Source of the DNA: an uncultured Fretibacterium sp.
GTDB lineage: Bacteria > Synergistota > Synergistia > Synergistales > Aminobacteriaceae
Direction of reading: 5' to 3'
NCBI GenBank assembly: GCA_937892105.1
Contig: CALAUZ010000400.1
Location: 1 to 16,295 of the forward strand
DNA: 16,295 nucleotides
Shown here: positions 7,141 to 14,911 of the stretch, in pieces
Position numbering within the stretch: the stretch's first letter is position 1
Layout: each line of letters starts with the position of its first letter
Made by a program: the position numbers and the translations under genes
The notes under the pieces: generated by a model
Databases searched by the model: none
Told to the model about the DNA's origin: nothing
The model's input: the letters and a program-made list of their open reading frames with translations, nothing else

Positions 7141-10100
7141 ATTCTGGCTGCAACTTTGCTATCTCGAAAATTTTTAATGTAATCTCATTTTCGTTCTCAA
7201 TCCCGTATTCCGCTAAAACGTCCCTGATTTTTCTGCATATATCGCGCGATTTTTGCATACTCTCCTTAAAGCCTGGCCGTATGCTCGCCGTTATCGCCTT
7301 GTCAATATCCACAGTCAAAGCCTCATTGTGATTCATATAATCATAGATCGCCCGTCGCGCACTGTTGTTTCTTATTGATTCAGGATAATTTACATCTTTC
7401 TCAGGGTGCATAACTTTCCCGGCTATCTCAATCACCTGCTTCAAGTATTCAGAATAATTAAGAGCTTCATTCTTCCGGCGTTTTATTAAGTCATTCAGCA
7501 TTTCTGAAAGTTTATTGTAATATGCCTCGTTCGTTGGCTGCTTCAAGATTATTTCATGCTTGATATTATTCTCGATTACTTCAGCCTTCGCATTTTCATC
7601 ACAATTTAGCTCCCGAAGAACTTCGTTAATGCTCAAGTTTTTATGGTCAACAAGCAGCTCCAGCAACGACATGTTAGACATAGCATTAATTATTTTCGAG
7701 TCCTCCGCGTGAATGTAAGTATCTAGTATGTAACGCATATCAGCCTCATATGCCCTCATATCTATGTAATCACAGCTAGCTATCTTGATCATATCTTTGA
7801 GCCTGTTGTACTCCCAAATTTTTCCACGCAATTCTTGAACCTGTGCGGGCGTATAATTATAGTCTGTCGTCAATTTGCTGCAACAATTTGAAAATGCTCG
7901 GGTTATTGACGCTGTAAGTTTGTATAAATTTTCGCGCTCCTGAACTTTTTCGCCGCCATTGAAAAATTCTATGTAACTCGAGTCCCTTTGCGGATTTTCC
8001 ACGCCTGATAACAAGTCTTTCAACGCTGCGAGGCTTCCTGACATTTCCGCCTTTGCTTCGTCAGCACATGATTTCAGCAACCCTTCAACGTCATTCTTAT
8101 CGTAAAGATTAAACGCTTCAGAAGTATAATCTTTTATCGCCGACTCAATATTCTTGAATAAATCCATGTAATCGACGATATAGCCGTAATCTTTATCATC
8201 GCCGTCAGGCCTGTTTACCCTGCATATAGCTTGAAATAAATCATGATCTCTCATGCTCTTGTCAATGTATAAATATGTTGCGTGTATTGCGTCAAATCCT
8301 GTCAATAGCTTATCAACAACGATTAACAGCTTCATCTGTGCCGGAGACTCTTTGAATATCTGCTTCGCTTCGCGCTCATAATCGGCCGTTGTCTTTCCGT
8401 CAAGCATTTTTTCATAGATTTTTTTCTTGTATTCGTCCTCGCTTTCCTGTTCTAAGTCAGAAGTCGCTGTGCGTACGCTTTTAGTCGTTGGTTCGTATGA
8501 CGTAACGACCGCGCATTTCGTGAAACCCTTTGTCTGAAATATTTCCCAATATCTGCACGCCTCATAAACACTTCCGGCAACAAGCATTGCATTTCCACGA
8601 TCATTCACGAGTCTAGGCTTGCAGTTCATATCGAAAATTATATCGGCCGCAATTCTCTCAAGACGTTCCCGGGAGCTGTATAGATTGCTTATTGTTGCCC
8701 ATCTGCGTTTCAAAATTTCCCGTGCGTGTTCGGTTAGTCCCTGCGTTTTTGCATCAAACAATGTATCTATTTTACTCTTGTCTGATAAAAATTGTCCGAC
8801 ATCACGAGCTTCATATCTCAAATCGACTATAACGCCGTCTTTAACTGCTTCATTGAATTTGTAAGTATGTATATACGGCCCAAAAGTTGCTAAACTCGTT
8901 GACTTGTCTGATTTTAATAACGGTGTCCCCGTAAAGCCTATTAACTTTGCACGCGGCATCAATATTTTCACAGCTTCATGCAATTTCCCGGAGTTCGTGC
9001 GGTGGCACTCGTCAATAAAAGCTATTATGTTGCCTTTTGCCTCGTAATTTTGGGGAAGATTTTCAAGTAGTTTCTGCGTGTAAAAATCTATGTCCGACTG
9101 TTTGCCTGCGTTATGTCCGTACTTGTGAATTAACGAGCATATCACCGCGTCAACGCTGTTATTCAGAATATTGCGAAGGTCTACGCAGTCCCTCGCCCGT
9201 CTTATGTTCTTCTCGCCAGCTTTCTGAAAAACTCCTTCAATTTGCGCGTCAAGTTCTTCACGATCCGTTATTATCACTACTCTGCTGTCGTCGATATGTT
9301 CGCGAATCCATTTCGTTAGCCACACCATTATTAACGATTTTCCAGAGCCTTGAGTGTTCCAGATTATCCCGCCCTCGCCCTGCAAAATTCTTGCCCGCGA
9401 AGCTATTACAGCAAAATATTGATTATGACGAGCAATTTTCTTGCGTCCTGCGTCAAATATCATGAAGTCATGAATCAGGCTCAAAAATCTTTCATGCTGA
9501 CATAACGATATAATCCCGTCCCGCAGTCTGTCATGCTCTGTTGCCTGAAGTTCCCGTATTTTCTTTGAGAGCGTATCATCTGCGTGCTTATCCTCGTGCC
9601 AAGTCAAGAAATATTTCTCAGGAGTCTCAATTACGCCATAGCGCAGACCTTCTGAACCATTGCCGGCCATTAAAATTTGCTGCGTACTGAAAAAGTTTTG
9701 AATATACTCGTTTTTCTGGTTAGTGATTAGCTGCCGAATGCCTTCACCGACAGAGACGCGGGAATTTTTAAGCTCAATCATGCCCAGCGCGATCCCGTTC
9801 ACGTAAAGCACGAGATCCGGGCGTTTCTTGTTTATGCCATTGCGACACAGCACGGAGACTTCTTCGGCGAGATAGAAATCATTATTGCTGACGTTCTGCC
9901 AGTCGATATAATTCACGCTGACGGGACGGCCTTTCGCGTCTTTTATGTGGAGTCCATAGCGCAGTAAGTTGTAAATTTTCTCATTAACTTGATACAGGCT
10001 GCTTTGGCTTTTCGTGAGCGTGTCTAAGTCATAGACGGCGCGTGAAATTGTTTCAGCTGGATAATTTCGTGAGGCTAAATTTTTCCGCAAGAGTTCCCCA

Positions 10101-10207
10101 ATGACGGGGCTGTTGTTGAGATTCTCAAGGCTGCCGAGAAATTTATAATTTAATTCATCAATCAGCCAGTGTTTTACGCATTCCTGAAGCTGTCGTTCGG
10201 TTTGCAT
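7130..10207 (-). CDS. hsdR: Type I restriction enzyme, motor/nuclease subunit R
   Basis: A 1025-residue HsdR, the ATP-driven translocase and nuclease of a type I complex. Domains in order: a PD-(D/E)xK nuclease with D131 and E145-L-K147, followed by the RQLITNQKNEYI motif; helicase lobe 1 with Walker A NTQGSGKS (284-291), DECH (399-402) and GFTGTP (424-429); and lobe 2 with the DKLLTGFDA and CRVNRPD motifs. A helical C-terminal region contacts the methylase. Length is normal and every catalytic motif is present, so the gene appears functional. Its ATG has AGGAG overlapping the hsdS stop, with a 14-base intergenic gap. It cuts DNA after translocating from unmethylated sites chosen by HsdS. Confidence 0.96.
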   Translation of the reverse strand: MQTERQLQECVKHWLIDELNYKFLGSLENLNNSPVIGELLRKNLASRNYPAETISRAVYDLDTLTKSQSSLYQVNEKIYNLLRYGLHIKDAKGRPVSVNYIDWQNVSNNDFYLAEEVSVLCRNGINKKRPDLVLYVNGIALGMIELKNSRVSVGEGIRQLITNQKNEYIQNFFSTQQILMAGNGSEGLRYGVIETPEKYFLTWHEDKHADDTLSKKIRELQATEHDRLRDGIISLCQHERFLSLIHDFMIFDAGRKKIARHNQYFAVIASRARILQGEGGIIWNTQGSGKSLIMVWLTKWIREHIDDSRVVIITDREELDAQIEGVFQKAGEKNIRRARDCVDLRNILNNSVDAVICSLIHKYGHNAGKQSDIDFYTQKLLENLPQNYEAKGNIIAFIDECHRTNSGKLHEAVKILMPRAKLIGFTGTPLLKSDKSTSLATFGPYIHTYKFNEAVKDGVIVDLRYEARDVGQFLSDKSKIDTLFDAKTQGLTEHAREILKRRWATISNLYSSRERLERIAADIIFDMNCKPRLVNDRGNAMLVAGSVYEACRYWEIFQTKGFTKCAVVTSYEPTTKSVRTATSDLEQESEDEYKKKIYEKMLDGKTTADYEREAKQIFKESPAQMKLLIVVDKLLTGFDAIHATYLYIDKSMRDHDLFQAICRVNRPDGDDKDYGYIVDYMDLFKNIESAIKDYTSEAFNLYDKNDVEGLLKSCADEAKAEMSGSLAALKDLLSGVENPQRDSSYIEFFNGGEKVQERENLYKLTASITRAFSNCCSKLTTDYNYTPAQVQELRGKIWEYNRLKDMIKIASCDYIDMRAYEADMRYILDTYIHAEDSKIINAMSNMSLLELLVDHKNLSINEVLRELNCDENAKAEVIENNIKHEIILKQPTNEAYYNKLSEMLNDLIKRRKNEALNYSEYLKQVIEIAGKVMHPEKDVNYPESIRNNSARRAIYDYMNHNEALTVDIDKAITASIRPGFKESMQKSRDICRKIRDVLAEYGIENENEITLKIFEIAKLQPEYDQ

Positions 10208-10221
10208 ATCGCTAATTTCTC

Positions 10222-10767
10222 CTAAATTTTGAGTCGTACTTTTCCGGTTAATAAATCATTCATTGCGCCGTCACGAATCTGGATAAATTTTTCGCGTTCG
10301 GCTTCGAGGGCGGTTATTTCATCGTCAAGTGCCGTGATAGTGTCGGCTATGGGTTGCTGCTCCGGGAGGGACGGGAGATGAATTAACAATTTGTTAAGAA
10401 CATCACGGGATAATCTTGGTATACTGGTTCTTCGTGTTTGATTGTGAATGTAAGCGTTATTGAGAAGTAAAAGATAATACAAGAATTTCTGATTCACTTT
10501 TTCAGTTTCAAAAAAATAACAGTCATCGGCCGCCCAAAAATTAATATCGGAAAAACCCACATCGCCAGCATTTCCACCTGCAATTATGAAAACTGAATGT
10601 GCGGGACAATTATAGCCTCCAAAATAACCTAAAGGAGTTACGCTGTTTTGAAATACTGGTATTTTCCCAGTTTTCGACAACTGTTTACGCACTACCCTCT
10701 TGCCTCGTCTCACATTGACAATCTCCCCCAGCTTCTTGACTTCCCAATCACTCGGATAATTCACCAT
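10222..10767 (-). CDS. hsdS: Type I specificity subunit S, single target-recognition domain
   Basis: A 181-residue HsdS, less than half the usual 400 or so. It contains one target-recognition domain (about 1-125, starting PSDWEVKKLGEIV and including the SIPRLSRDVLNKL connector). One conserved helical arm follows (about 130-170, LPEQQPIADTITALDDEITALE), with the family's normal ending LLTGKVRL. Both ends look natural, so this is a half-subunit and not a gene cut by a stop codon. Known half-S proteins work as dimers, giving a symmetric bipartite recognition sequence; the same is predicted here. The start overlaps hsdM by seven bases (TGGTGA contains the hsdM stop). No second hsdS or spare recognition domain is present in the window. 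Confidence 0.92.
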   Translation of the reverse strand: MVNYPSDWEVKKLGEIVNVRRGKRVVRKQLSKTGKIPVFQNSVTPLGYFGGYNCPAHSVFIIAGGNAGDVGFSDINFWAADDCYFFETEKVNQKFLYYLLLLNNAYIHNQTRRTSIPRLSRDVLNKLLIHLPSLPEQQPIADTITALDDEITALEAEREKFIQIRDGAMNDLLTGKVRLKI

Positions 10768-13094
10768 TGATAACCCATGCCCCCCAGTGCCTTACGTACA
10801 GCCGCGCCCGATTGTTGAGTATCGGCTTCAAGTTCGCCAAGTGTCCGGCCATATCTTTTCGCAATCATCACGAGCCTTGACACGCACGCATTCAAAACGC
10901 TTTCAATCTCGCTGTTAATATCGCCCGATAATCTCGCAGTCCATTTTTTCTCAAACAACAGAGTTTTAATCTCGTCAACCGTCAAATTTTTGTATCGCGT
11001 CAAAACTAACTCGTCAAGCTCTTTACGCTTTGTCTTGCTTTTTTTCATTGAAGCCTTCAATTCGTCCTGCAAATCCGATAATTTTGCCCGTGCTTCTTCA
11101 TCATCGTCATCGAGTTCGAGAATTTCGCGCTGTTCGTCAATTTCGGCCATGATATCGTTGTTTATGTCTGTTATTGACTCAAGTTCATCAATTTTTTCCT
11201 GAAAATATTCCCACTCGATAATCTCACGCGGGATTAATTCGCCGTCAAAAGCTTTCAGTTTTCCCTTTGCGTCATATTGACACGCAACACTGCGCCCAGC
11301 CTCGTAGCCTCCTGACATAATTGCGTAAATGTCATCTTGTAAAGTTTCGTTCCAGTAATTCATCAGGCAGTCAAAAACGCTGTATTTATCCAAAATTTTC
11401 GCGTCATCGTAAACATTCAGGATATTTTCGCCAAGTTCGCTGATTAAAATTTTCGGGCTGATGTCTTCCGTGATGTTCAGGAGCTTAACGCGAGCTTCTT
11501 TCTTCCATGCCGCAAAAATTTCTATTGCTTCGTGTGATTTTTGTGCGAGTAAAGCCTTGTCCGCCTCGAAAACTTTTTCGATCCCGTCAGCGTCAAGAAC
11601 GAGCCTGTAAATCTCATTGCCTGAAACGTCAAAAATTTTGCTCATTAATTCGGGCGATATTCTCCAGATTTTCGCTAGCGAGTCAATATCATGTTTAGGG
11701 ATTCCGCCGTGTAAATGAGCCTCGATGCTTTGCTGTAAACTTTCGTCAGGCTTCTGAATATACCTCGGAACGTTCATGTTTCCACCGTTTTTATCAAGAA
11801 TTTCGGAGTAAGACACGAGCCGCGAGTATCCTGGGATTTCCTGCTGAGCCTTGTATACCCGGACGATTTTTTCAATGTCTTGCTCTCGTAATCTGTTCTT
11901 ATTGCCATCTTTCCTGAATCCGTCGCTTGCGTCGATGAAAAAAATGTGTTCGCGATTTTCAGCATTCTCTTTGTCAATGAAGATTAGACATGCTGGAATA
12001 CCGGTCCCGAAAAATAAATTTTGCGGCAGGCTTACAACGCCCTTGATGTAACGAGTTTTGAGCAAATTGACGCGTATAAATTCCTCTGCGTTACCCCTGA
12101 ATAGAACTCCATGAGGCATAACTATTCCTGCCTTGCCGTTGTTCGTGAGAGATTTTACGACGTGAAGAAGCCAAGCATAATCGCCATTTTTTGCGGGTGG
12201 GACGCCGAAGCCGTCGAATCTATGAAAAATATCTGATTGAGTGTTTACGCCGTCGGACCAAGATTTATCGGAGAACGGGGGATTCATGACGATGAAGTCA
12301 AAGCGTTCTAATTGTCTGAAGCTGTCAACAAATTTTGGGTCAGAAAGCGTGTTGCCTTTTTTAATTTCGCCGTTGCCTTTTGTGTGAAGAATGAAATTCA
12401 TTTTAGCGAGTCCGGCTGTTGAGTTGTCTTTTTCCTGAGCATAAATCGTTACCAGAGGCTGCCCGTCTTTATCGACCGGGGACTCATCGGCTGCTCTGAT
12501 TAAGAGGCTCCCGCTGCCTGCGCACGGATCATAAAGCTTCATTCTGGTTGAGTTTACATTTTCGATCCCTATTAATCTTGCAATAACTCGCGAAACTTCG
12601 CTGGGCGTATAAAATTGTCCTTTGCTTTTTCCAGATTCTTGAGCGAATTTCATCATGAAATATTCGTAAGCGTCGCCGATGATGTCATCACCGCTGGCAC
12701 GGTTGGAGCTGAAGTCAAGATTTTGAAAAGTTCCGATTAAGCCTGAAAGTTTATCGACTAATTCTTTACCGGAACCAAGTTCGTCATGATTATCGAAATT
12801 TACTTCCGGTAAACTATCGCTCAGGCCGTTATCTTTGAGAAATTTCTGGATAATTTTGTTGACGCGTTCGCCAATATCTTTTTTGCCTTTAGCTTTGACG
12901 AGTTCATCGAAGGACGAGTCAGGTGCGACCTGAAACCTAGCGAAAGGGTCATTGCTGGTGTATTTGTCGGACACGTACTTGAAGAATAGCAGGACTAACA
13001 CATAATCTTTATATCGAGCAGGTTCTACGCCTCCGCGGAGTTTGTTACAGGCCTCCCATAGAGTTGAATATATTTCGGATTTTTTCAGCGGCAT
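10761..13094 (-). CDS. hsdM: Type I DNA methyltransferase subunit M, with long C-terminal extension
   Basis: A 777-residue adenine-N6 methyltransferase subunit. An N-terminal helical HsdM domain (about 5-130) is followed by GQFYTP (159-164), the SAM-binding DPCAGSGSLLI (189-199) and the catalytic NPPF (271-274). The methylase core ends near 480. About 300 further residues follow, including a charged probable coiled coil (about 615-700, with ELDDDDEEARAKLSDLQDEL) and a final helical domain ending GGMGYQW. EcoKI-type HsdM is about 530 residues, so the extension is notable, although long HsdM variants are known. GAGGA at 13105-13109 lies ten bases before the ATG. It modifies host sites together with HsdS and is required for restriction by HsdR. 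All catalytic motifs are intact. Confidence 0.95.
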   Translation of the reverse strand: MPLKKSEIYSTLWEACNKLRGGVEPARYKDYVLVLLFFKYVSDKYTSNDPFARFQVAPDSSFDELVKAKGKKDIGERVNKIIQKFLKDNGLSDSLPEVNFDNHDELGSGKELVDKLSGLIGTFQNLDFSSNRASGDDIIGDAYEYFMMKFAQESGKSKGQFYTPSEVSRVIARLIGIENVNSTRMKLYDPCAGSGSLLIRAADESPVDKDGQPLVTIYAQEKDNSTAGLAKMNFILHTKGNGEIKKGNTLSDPKFVDSFRQLERFDFIVMNPPFSDKSWSDGVNTQSDIFHRFDGFGVPPAKNGDYAWLLHVVKSLTNNGKAGIVMPHGVLFRGNAEEFIRVNLLKTRYIKGVVSLPQNLFFGTGIPACLIFIDKENAENREHIFFIDASDGFRKDGNKNRLREQDIEKIVRVYKAQQEIPGYSRLVSYSEILDKNGGNMNVPRYIQKPDESLQQSIEAHLHGGIPKHDIDSLAKIWRISPELMSKIFDVSGNEIYRLVLDADGIEKVFEADKALLAQKSHEAIEIFAAWKKEARVKLLNITEDISPKILISELGENILNVYDDAKILDKYSVFDCLMNYWNETLQDDIYAIMSGGYEAGRSVACQYDAKGKLKAFDGELIPREIIEWEYFQEKIDELESITDINNDIMAEIDEQREILELDDDDEEARAKLSDLQDELKASMKKSKTKRKELDELVLTRYKNLTVDEIKTLLFEKKWTARLSGDINSEIESVLNACVSRLVMIAKRYGRTLGELEADTQQSGAAVRKALGGMGYQW

Positions 13095-13120
13095 TGTGTC
13101 AATTTCCTCATGAATAGTTA

Positions 13121-13324
13121 TTAATTATTTTCTCGTTGCCGCTTAATTTCTTCCCACTCAAGCTCTTGTTTGCGTGCTAATTCTAACTCCGTCGATTTGC
13201 TCTCGATATATTTTCTCAATGATATATTGACGAAATCTGTGATTTTCGTTCCCTCATGCTTAATCAATAGTTTCATGTTCTCTGCGACGTCTTCTTCAAG
13301 ATATACGCTTATTTTTGTAGCCAT
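13121..13324 (-). CDS. Ribbon-helix-helix (CopG/Arc-like) DNA-binding protein
   Basis: A 67-residue protein with the ribbon-helix-helix layout: a beta strand KISVYLEEDVAENM at the N-terminus, helix 1 NMKLLIKHEG, the turn, and helix 2 TDFVNISLRKYIES, then a charged tail. Such proteins dimerise and bind operators, usually repeats close to their own promoter. It is the first gene of the type I operon, 26 bases before hsdM, behind a strong ribosome-binding site (AAGGAG, nine bases from ATG). A tandem 9-bp repeat overlaps its promoter region. The simplest reading is an autoregulator of the restriction operon, delaying or limiting its expression. A relic antitoxin is the alternative; no toxin gene is adjacent. 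Confidence 0.82.
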   Translation of the reverse strand: MATKISVYLEEDVAENMKLLIKHEGTKITDFVNISLRKYIESKSTELELARKQELEWEEIKRQRENN

Positions 13325-13366
13325 TAGTTTTTGCTCCTTCCAAAATTCAATTTTAAGTTTTGTTAT

Positions 13367-13375
13367 ATTCTACCA
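13367..13375 (-). promoter_or_regulatory. Extended -10 promoter of the type I operon
   Basis: On the minus strand the sequence TGGTAGAAT fits an extended -10 element (TGnTATAAT) with one mismatch in the hexamer. It gives a leader of roughly 35 bases before the ribbon-helix-helix ATG. The -35 region is poor (TTCTCG), as is common for extended -10 promoters, and is made of the tandem repeat. The promoter sits directly after the recombinase stop codon. Confidence 0.6.
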
Positions 13376-13378
13376 TAA

Positions 13379-13396
13379 TCACGAGAATCACGAGAA
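13379..13396. repeat. Tandem 9-bp repeat, candidate operator
   Basis: Two perfect adjacent copies of TCACGAGAA (minus strand TTCTCGTGA). They lie just upstream of the extended -10 element, covering the -35 position, and the second overlaps the end of the recombinase gene. A flanking inverted pair, TATATTC at 13364-13370 and GAATATA at 13394-13400, surrounds the block. Tandem operators of this size suit a ribbon-helix-helix dimer-of-dimers. The repeat is seen directly; binding is inferred. Confidence 0.6.
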
Positions 13397-14380
13397 TATA
13401 GCATCACTAATTGCATTTTCACACATGCTGTTAATCCTATCTACTGCATGTGAATATATCTGCGTCGTGCTTATATTGCTATGACGAGCGAAGGCCTGAA
13501 CTTCTGCCAAGTCTGCTCCAGCTAATAACGACAACGTTACTGCAGAGTGTCTCAAACTATGTGCGCTCAAACGAGGTGAATCGAAGCCAGCCTGTCTCAT
13601 TGCCTGCTTTGCTATTCCCGAAATGGTGCGAGTTGTTAATCTACCGTTTTTGTTACGATTGCTTCTACTTGCGAACAATGGCTCAGTTTCGTCAAGCTCA
13701 CCTTCCCGCTTTCGTTCGAGAAGATATTCATTTATAGCCCCTAACACAGGGTCAGGCAACTTTACAAATTCTGTCCGATCTTTTCTACCTTTTCCCTGTA
13801 CATACAATACTGTAAAATCGCCTAAAACTCTTACATCTTCTACATTTGCCCTGCCTACCTCTATAGTTCGCAATCCTCCAACGCTCATCAACACTATTAT
13901 CGCGTAATCTCTTTTGCCTTCCAGTGTACTGCGATCTATCGTGTTCAATACCAGCTTCAACTGCTTTGCTCCTAGGAAATCTCGCTTATGGCCTCTATCC
14001 TGCCTCGGTGCTTTTACTCCTACGGAGATGTTCGGATAAACTTTTTTCTGTTCGCACCACGAGAAGAAACGCCGTACAGAAGCTAAATACAATGCTATCG
14101 TTGCTGATTTACAGTTTTTATTCTCAAGCTCTTTCTTGAATAAGAGTATATCATCATACGCTGGTGAGGAGATATTATTCTTTGATAAAAATTTAAAAAA
14201 CTGTTTTAACGCTCTACGATATGTAGATATTGTCTTCTCAGATACATCTAAGAATGTAAAAAAGTCGTTAATAATATAATCTCTAAAGCGTTGAATATCA
14301 AAGGTATTTATAGCACCTTCAGAGTTATTCTTTTTAGAGCTATTATTAGCTATATCTATTAGTGCTGAAGTCATATCCAT
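13388..14380 (-). CDS. XerC/D-like tyrosine recombinase
   Basis: A complete 330-residue tyrosine recombinase with a SAM-like core-binding domain (about 30-125) and a catalytic domain (about 135-330). Catalytic residues are R171 (GGLRTIE), K197 (VQGKGRK), H274 and R277 (HSLRH), H300 (ARHSN) and nucleophile Y309. It is of the XerC/XerD type and unlike the P4-type integrase at the left edge. It has an excellent ribosome-binding site and a near-consensus promoter of its own. It lies between the type I operon and a truncated methyltransferase, so it could be the integrase that brought in the type I module, or an invertase acting on nearby repeats. I see no inverted hsdS segments that would make it an hsdS shuffling enzyme. 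Confidence 0.93.
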   Translation of the reverse strand: MDMTSALIDIANNSSKKNNSEGAINTFDIQRFRDYIINDFFTFLDVSEKTISTYRRALKQFFKFLSKNNISSPAYDDILLFKKELENKNCKSATIALYLASVRRFFSWCEQKKVYPNISVGVKAPRQDRGHKRDFLGAKQLKLVLNTIDRSTLEGKRDYAIIVLMSVGGLRTIEVGRANVEDVRVLGDFTVLYVQGKGRKDRTEFVKLPDPVLGAINEYLLERKREGELDETEPLFASRSNRNKNGRLTTRTISGIAKQAMRQAGFDSPRLSAHSLRHSAVTLSLLAGADLAEVQAFARHSNISTTQIYSHAVDRINSMCENAISDAIFS

Positions 14381-14385
14381 ATTTT

Positions 14386-14392
14386 ACCTCCT
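14386..14392 (-). promoter_or_regulatory. Strong ribosome-binding site of the recombinase
   Basis: AGGAGGT on the minus strand, five bases before the ATG at 14380. This is a full anti-16S match and fixes the start. Confidence 0.85.
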
Positions 14393-14470
14393 TATCCTAT
14401 TATAATCTTATTATTAAAGTAATATTATTTTCTAATCTTACAATCTTATAGTTTATCTTTAATCATTAAT

Positions 14471-14499
14471 ATTATACACTGTAATGATAAATCTGTAAA
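14471..14499 (-). promoter_or_regulatory. Sigma-70 type promoter of the recombinase
   Basis: On the minus strand, TTTACA (14499-14494), a spacer of exactly 17 bases and a perfect TATAAT (14476-14471). The -35 has five of six consensus bases. The leader would be about 85 bases, AT-rich and without an obvious hairpin. It faces away from the methyltransferase remnant and drives the recombinase only. Confidence 0.82.
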
Positions 14500-14528
14500 T
14501 CAGCATTAGCAGAAATAGAAAATTAAGG

Positions 14529-14545
14529 AATTTACGAAGTAAATT
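14529..14545. repeat. 7-bp perfect inverted repeat upstream of the recombinase
   Basis: AATTTAC-GAA-GTAAATT, with seven-base arms and a three-base centre. It lies upstream of the recombinase promoter and before the direct repeats. The form (short arms around a small centre) is compatible with a core-type recombinase site or an operator, but the arms are AT-rich and no second copy is seen in the window. Confidence 0.5.
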
Positions 14546-14551
14546 TGATAA

Positions 14552-14590
14552 AATTAGCACTCAAATACTTACATAATAATTAGCACTCAA
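14552..14590 (+). repeat. 13-bp direct repeat with CIRCE-like half-sites
   Basis: AATTAGCACTCAA occurs at 14552-14564 and again, identically, at 14578-14590, a period of 26 bases. Each copy contains TTAGCACTC, the exact left arm of the CIRCE operator (TTAGCACTC-N9-GAGTGCTAA). After the second copy, nine bases are followed by GAGAAATAA, which matches the right arm at six of nine positions; the first copy has no such match. The repeats end six bases before the methyltransferase remnant and may be recombinase arm sites, a decayed CIRCE element or a local duplication. Confidence 0.6.
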
Positions 14591-14595
14591 TACTA

Positions 14596-14823
14596 ATGAG
14601 AAATAATAATACAACTAAAATTTATATTACTGACAACGATGATGTATATATTAGAAAATTTACACCTAGAGAAAATTTTAGATTACAAGGTTTTGATGAT
14701 GATTGGACGAATACTGGAATGCCACCGCGGATGAGATATTTCTGCATGGGTAACGCACTTGTTGTTCCAATGATTACGCGAATGGGAAAAACACTCGATA
14801 CAATAATTGCTGAAGAACCATAA
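14596..14823 (+). pseudogene. C-terminal fragment of a DNA cytosine-5 methyltransferase
   Basis: 75 residues that match only the end of a C5 methyltransferase. RKFTPRENFRLQGF (about 25-38) is motif IX, and MGNALVVPMITRMGKTLD (about 51-68) is motif X and the final helix. The SAM-binding FxGxGG motif, the catalytic PC loop, the ENV motif and the recognition domain are all missing. In-frame TAG at 14581-14583 closes the frame upstream, and no N-terminal piece occurs in the window. The Sau3AI-like nuclease follows on the same strand, as expected for a type II pair, so this is probably the remains of its protecting enzyme. A split two-subunit methyltransferase with the other part elsewhere is the main alternative. 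No clear ribosome-binding site precedes the ATG. Confidence 0.82.
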
Positions 14824-14850
14824 TAGCGAAAGATAATCCTTCTCTTCAGC

Positions 14851-14878
14851 GGGTCTTGTGTCAAACGACACAGGACCC
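14851..14878 (+). other. Strong RNA hairpin before the restriction gene
   Basis: A 12-bp stem, GGGTCTTGTGTC against GACACAGGACCC, with one G-U pair and an AAAC loop. It sits between the methyltransferase stop and the nuclease start. The following bases, TGTCTCTCTT, are pyrimidine-rich but not a proper U-tract, so termination would be weak. It may lower expression of the nuclease relative to the methyltransferase, as an attenuator or mRNA-stability element. Confidence 0.65.
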
Positions 14879-14900
14879 TGTCTCTCTTGAATGATGGAAT

Positions 14901-14905
14901 GGAGG
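14901..14905 (+). promoter_or_regulatory. Ribosome-binding site of the restriction endonuclease
   Basis: GGAGG (followed by T) six bases before the ATG at 14912. This near-ideal site fixes the start and argues that the nuclease can be translated efficiently despite the broken methyltransferase. Confidence 0.85.
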
Positions 14906-14911
14906 TCAATT

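Noticed and set aside
9037..9465. 142-codon plus-strand frame inside hsdR
   Set aside because: It is antisense to conserved helicase motifs of HsdR (DECH and Walker A) and has no start signal of its own.
10222..14380. Invertible hsdS shuffling locus driven by the adjacent recombinase
   Set aside because: It would need extra recognition-domain cassettes and inverted repeats inside or next to hsdS. Only one half-size hsdS is present, and it is separated from the recombinase by hsdM and the regulator gene.
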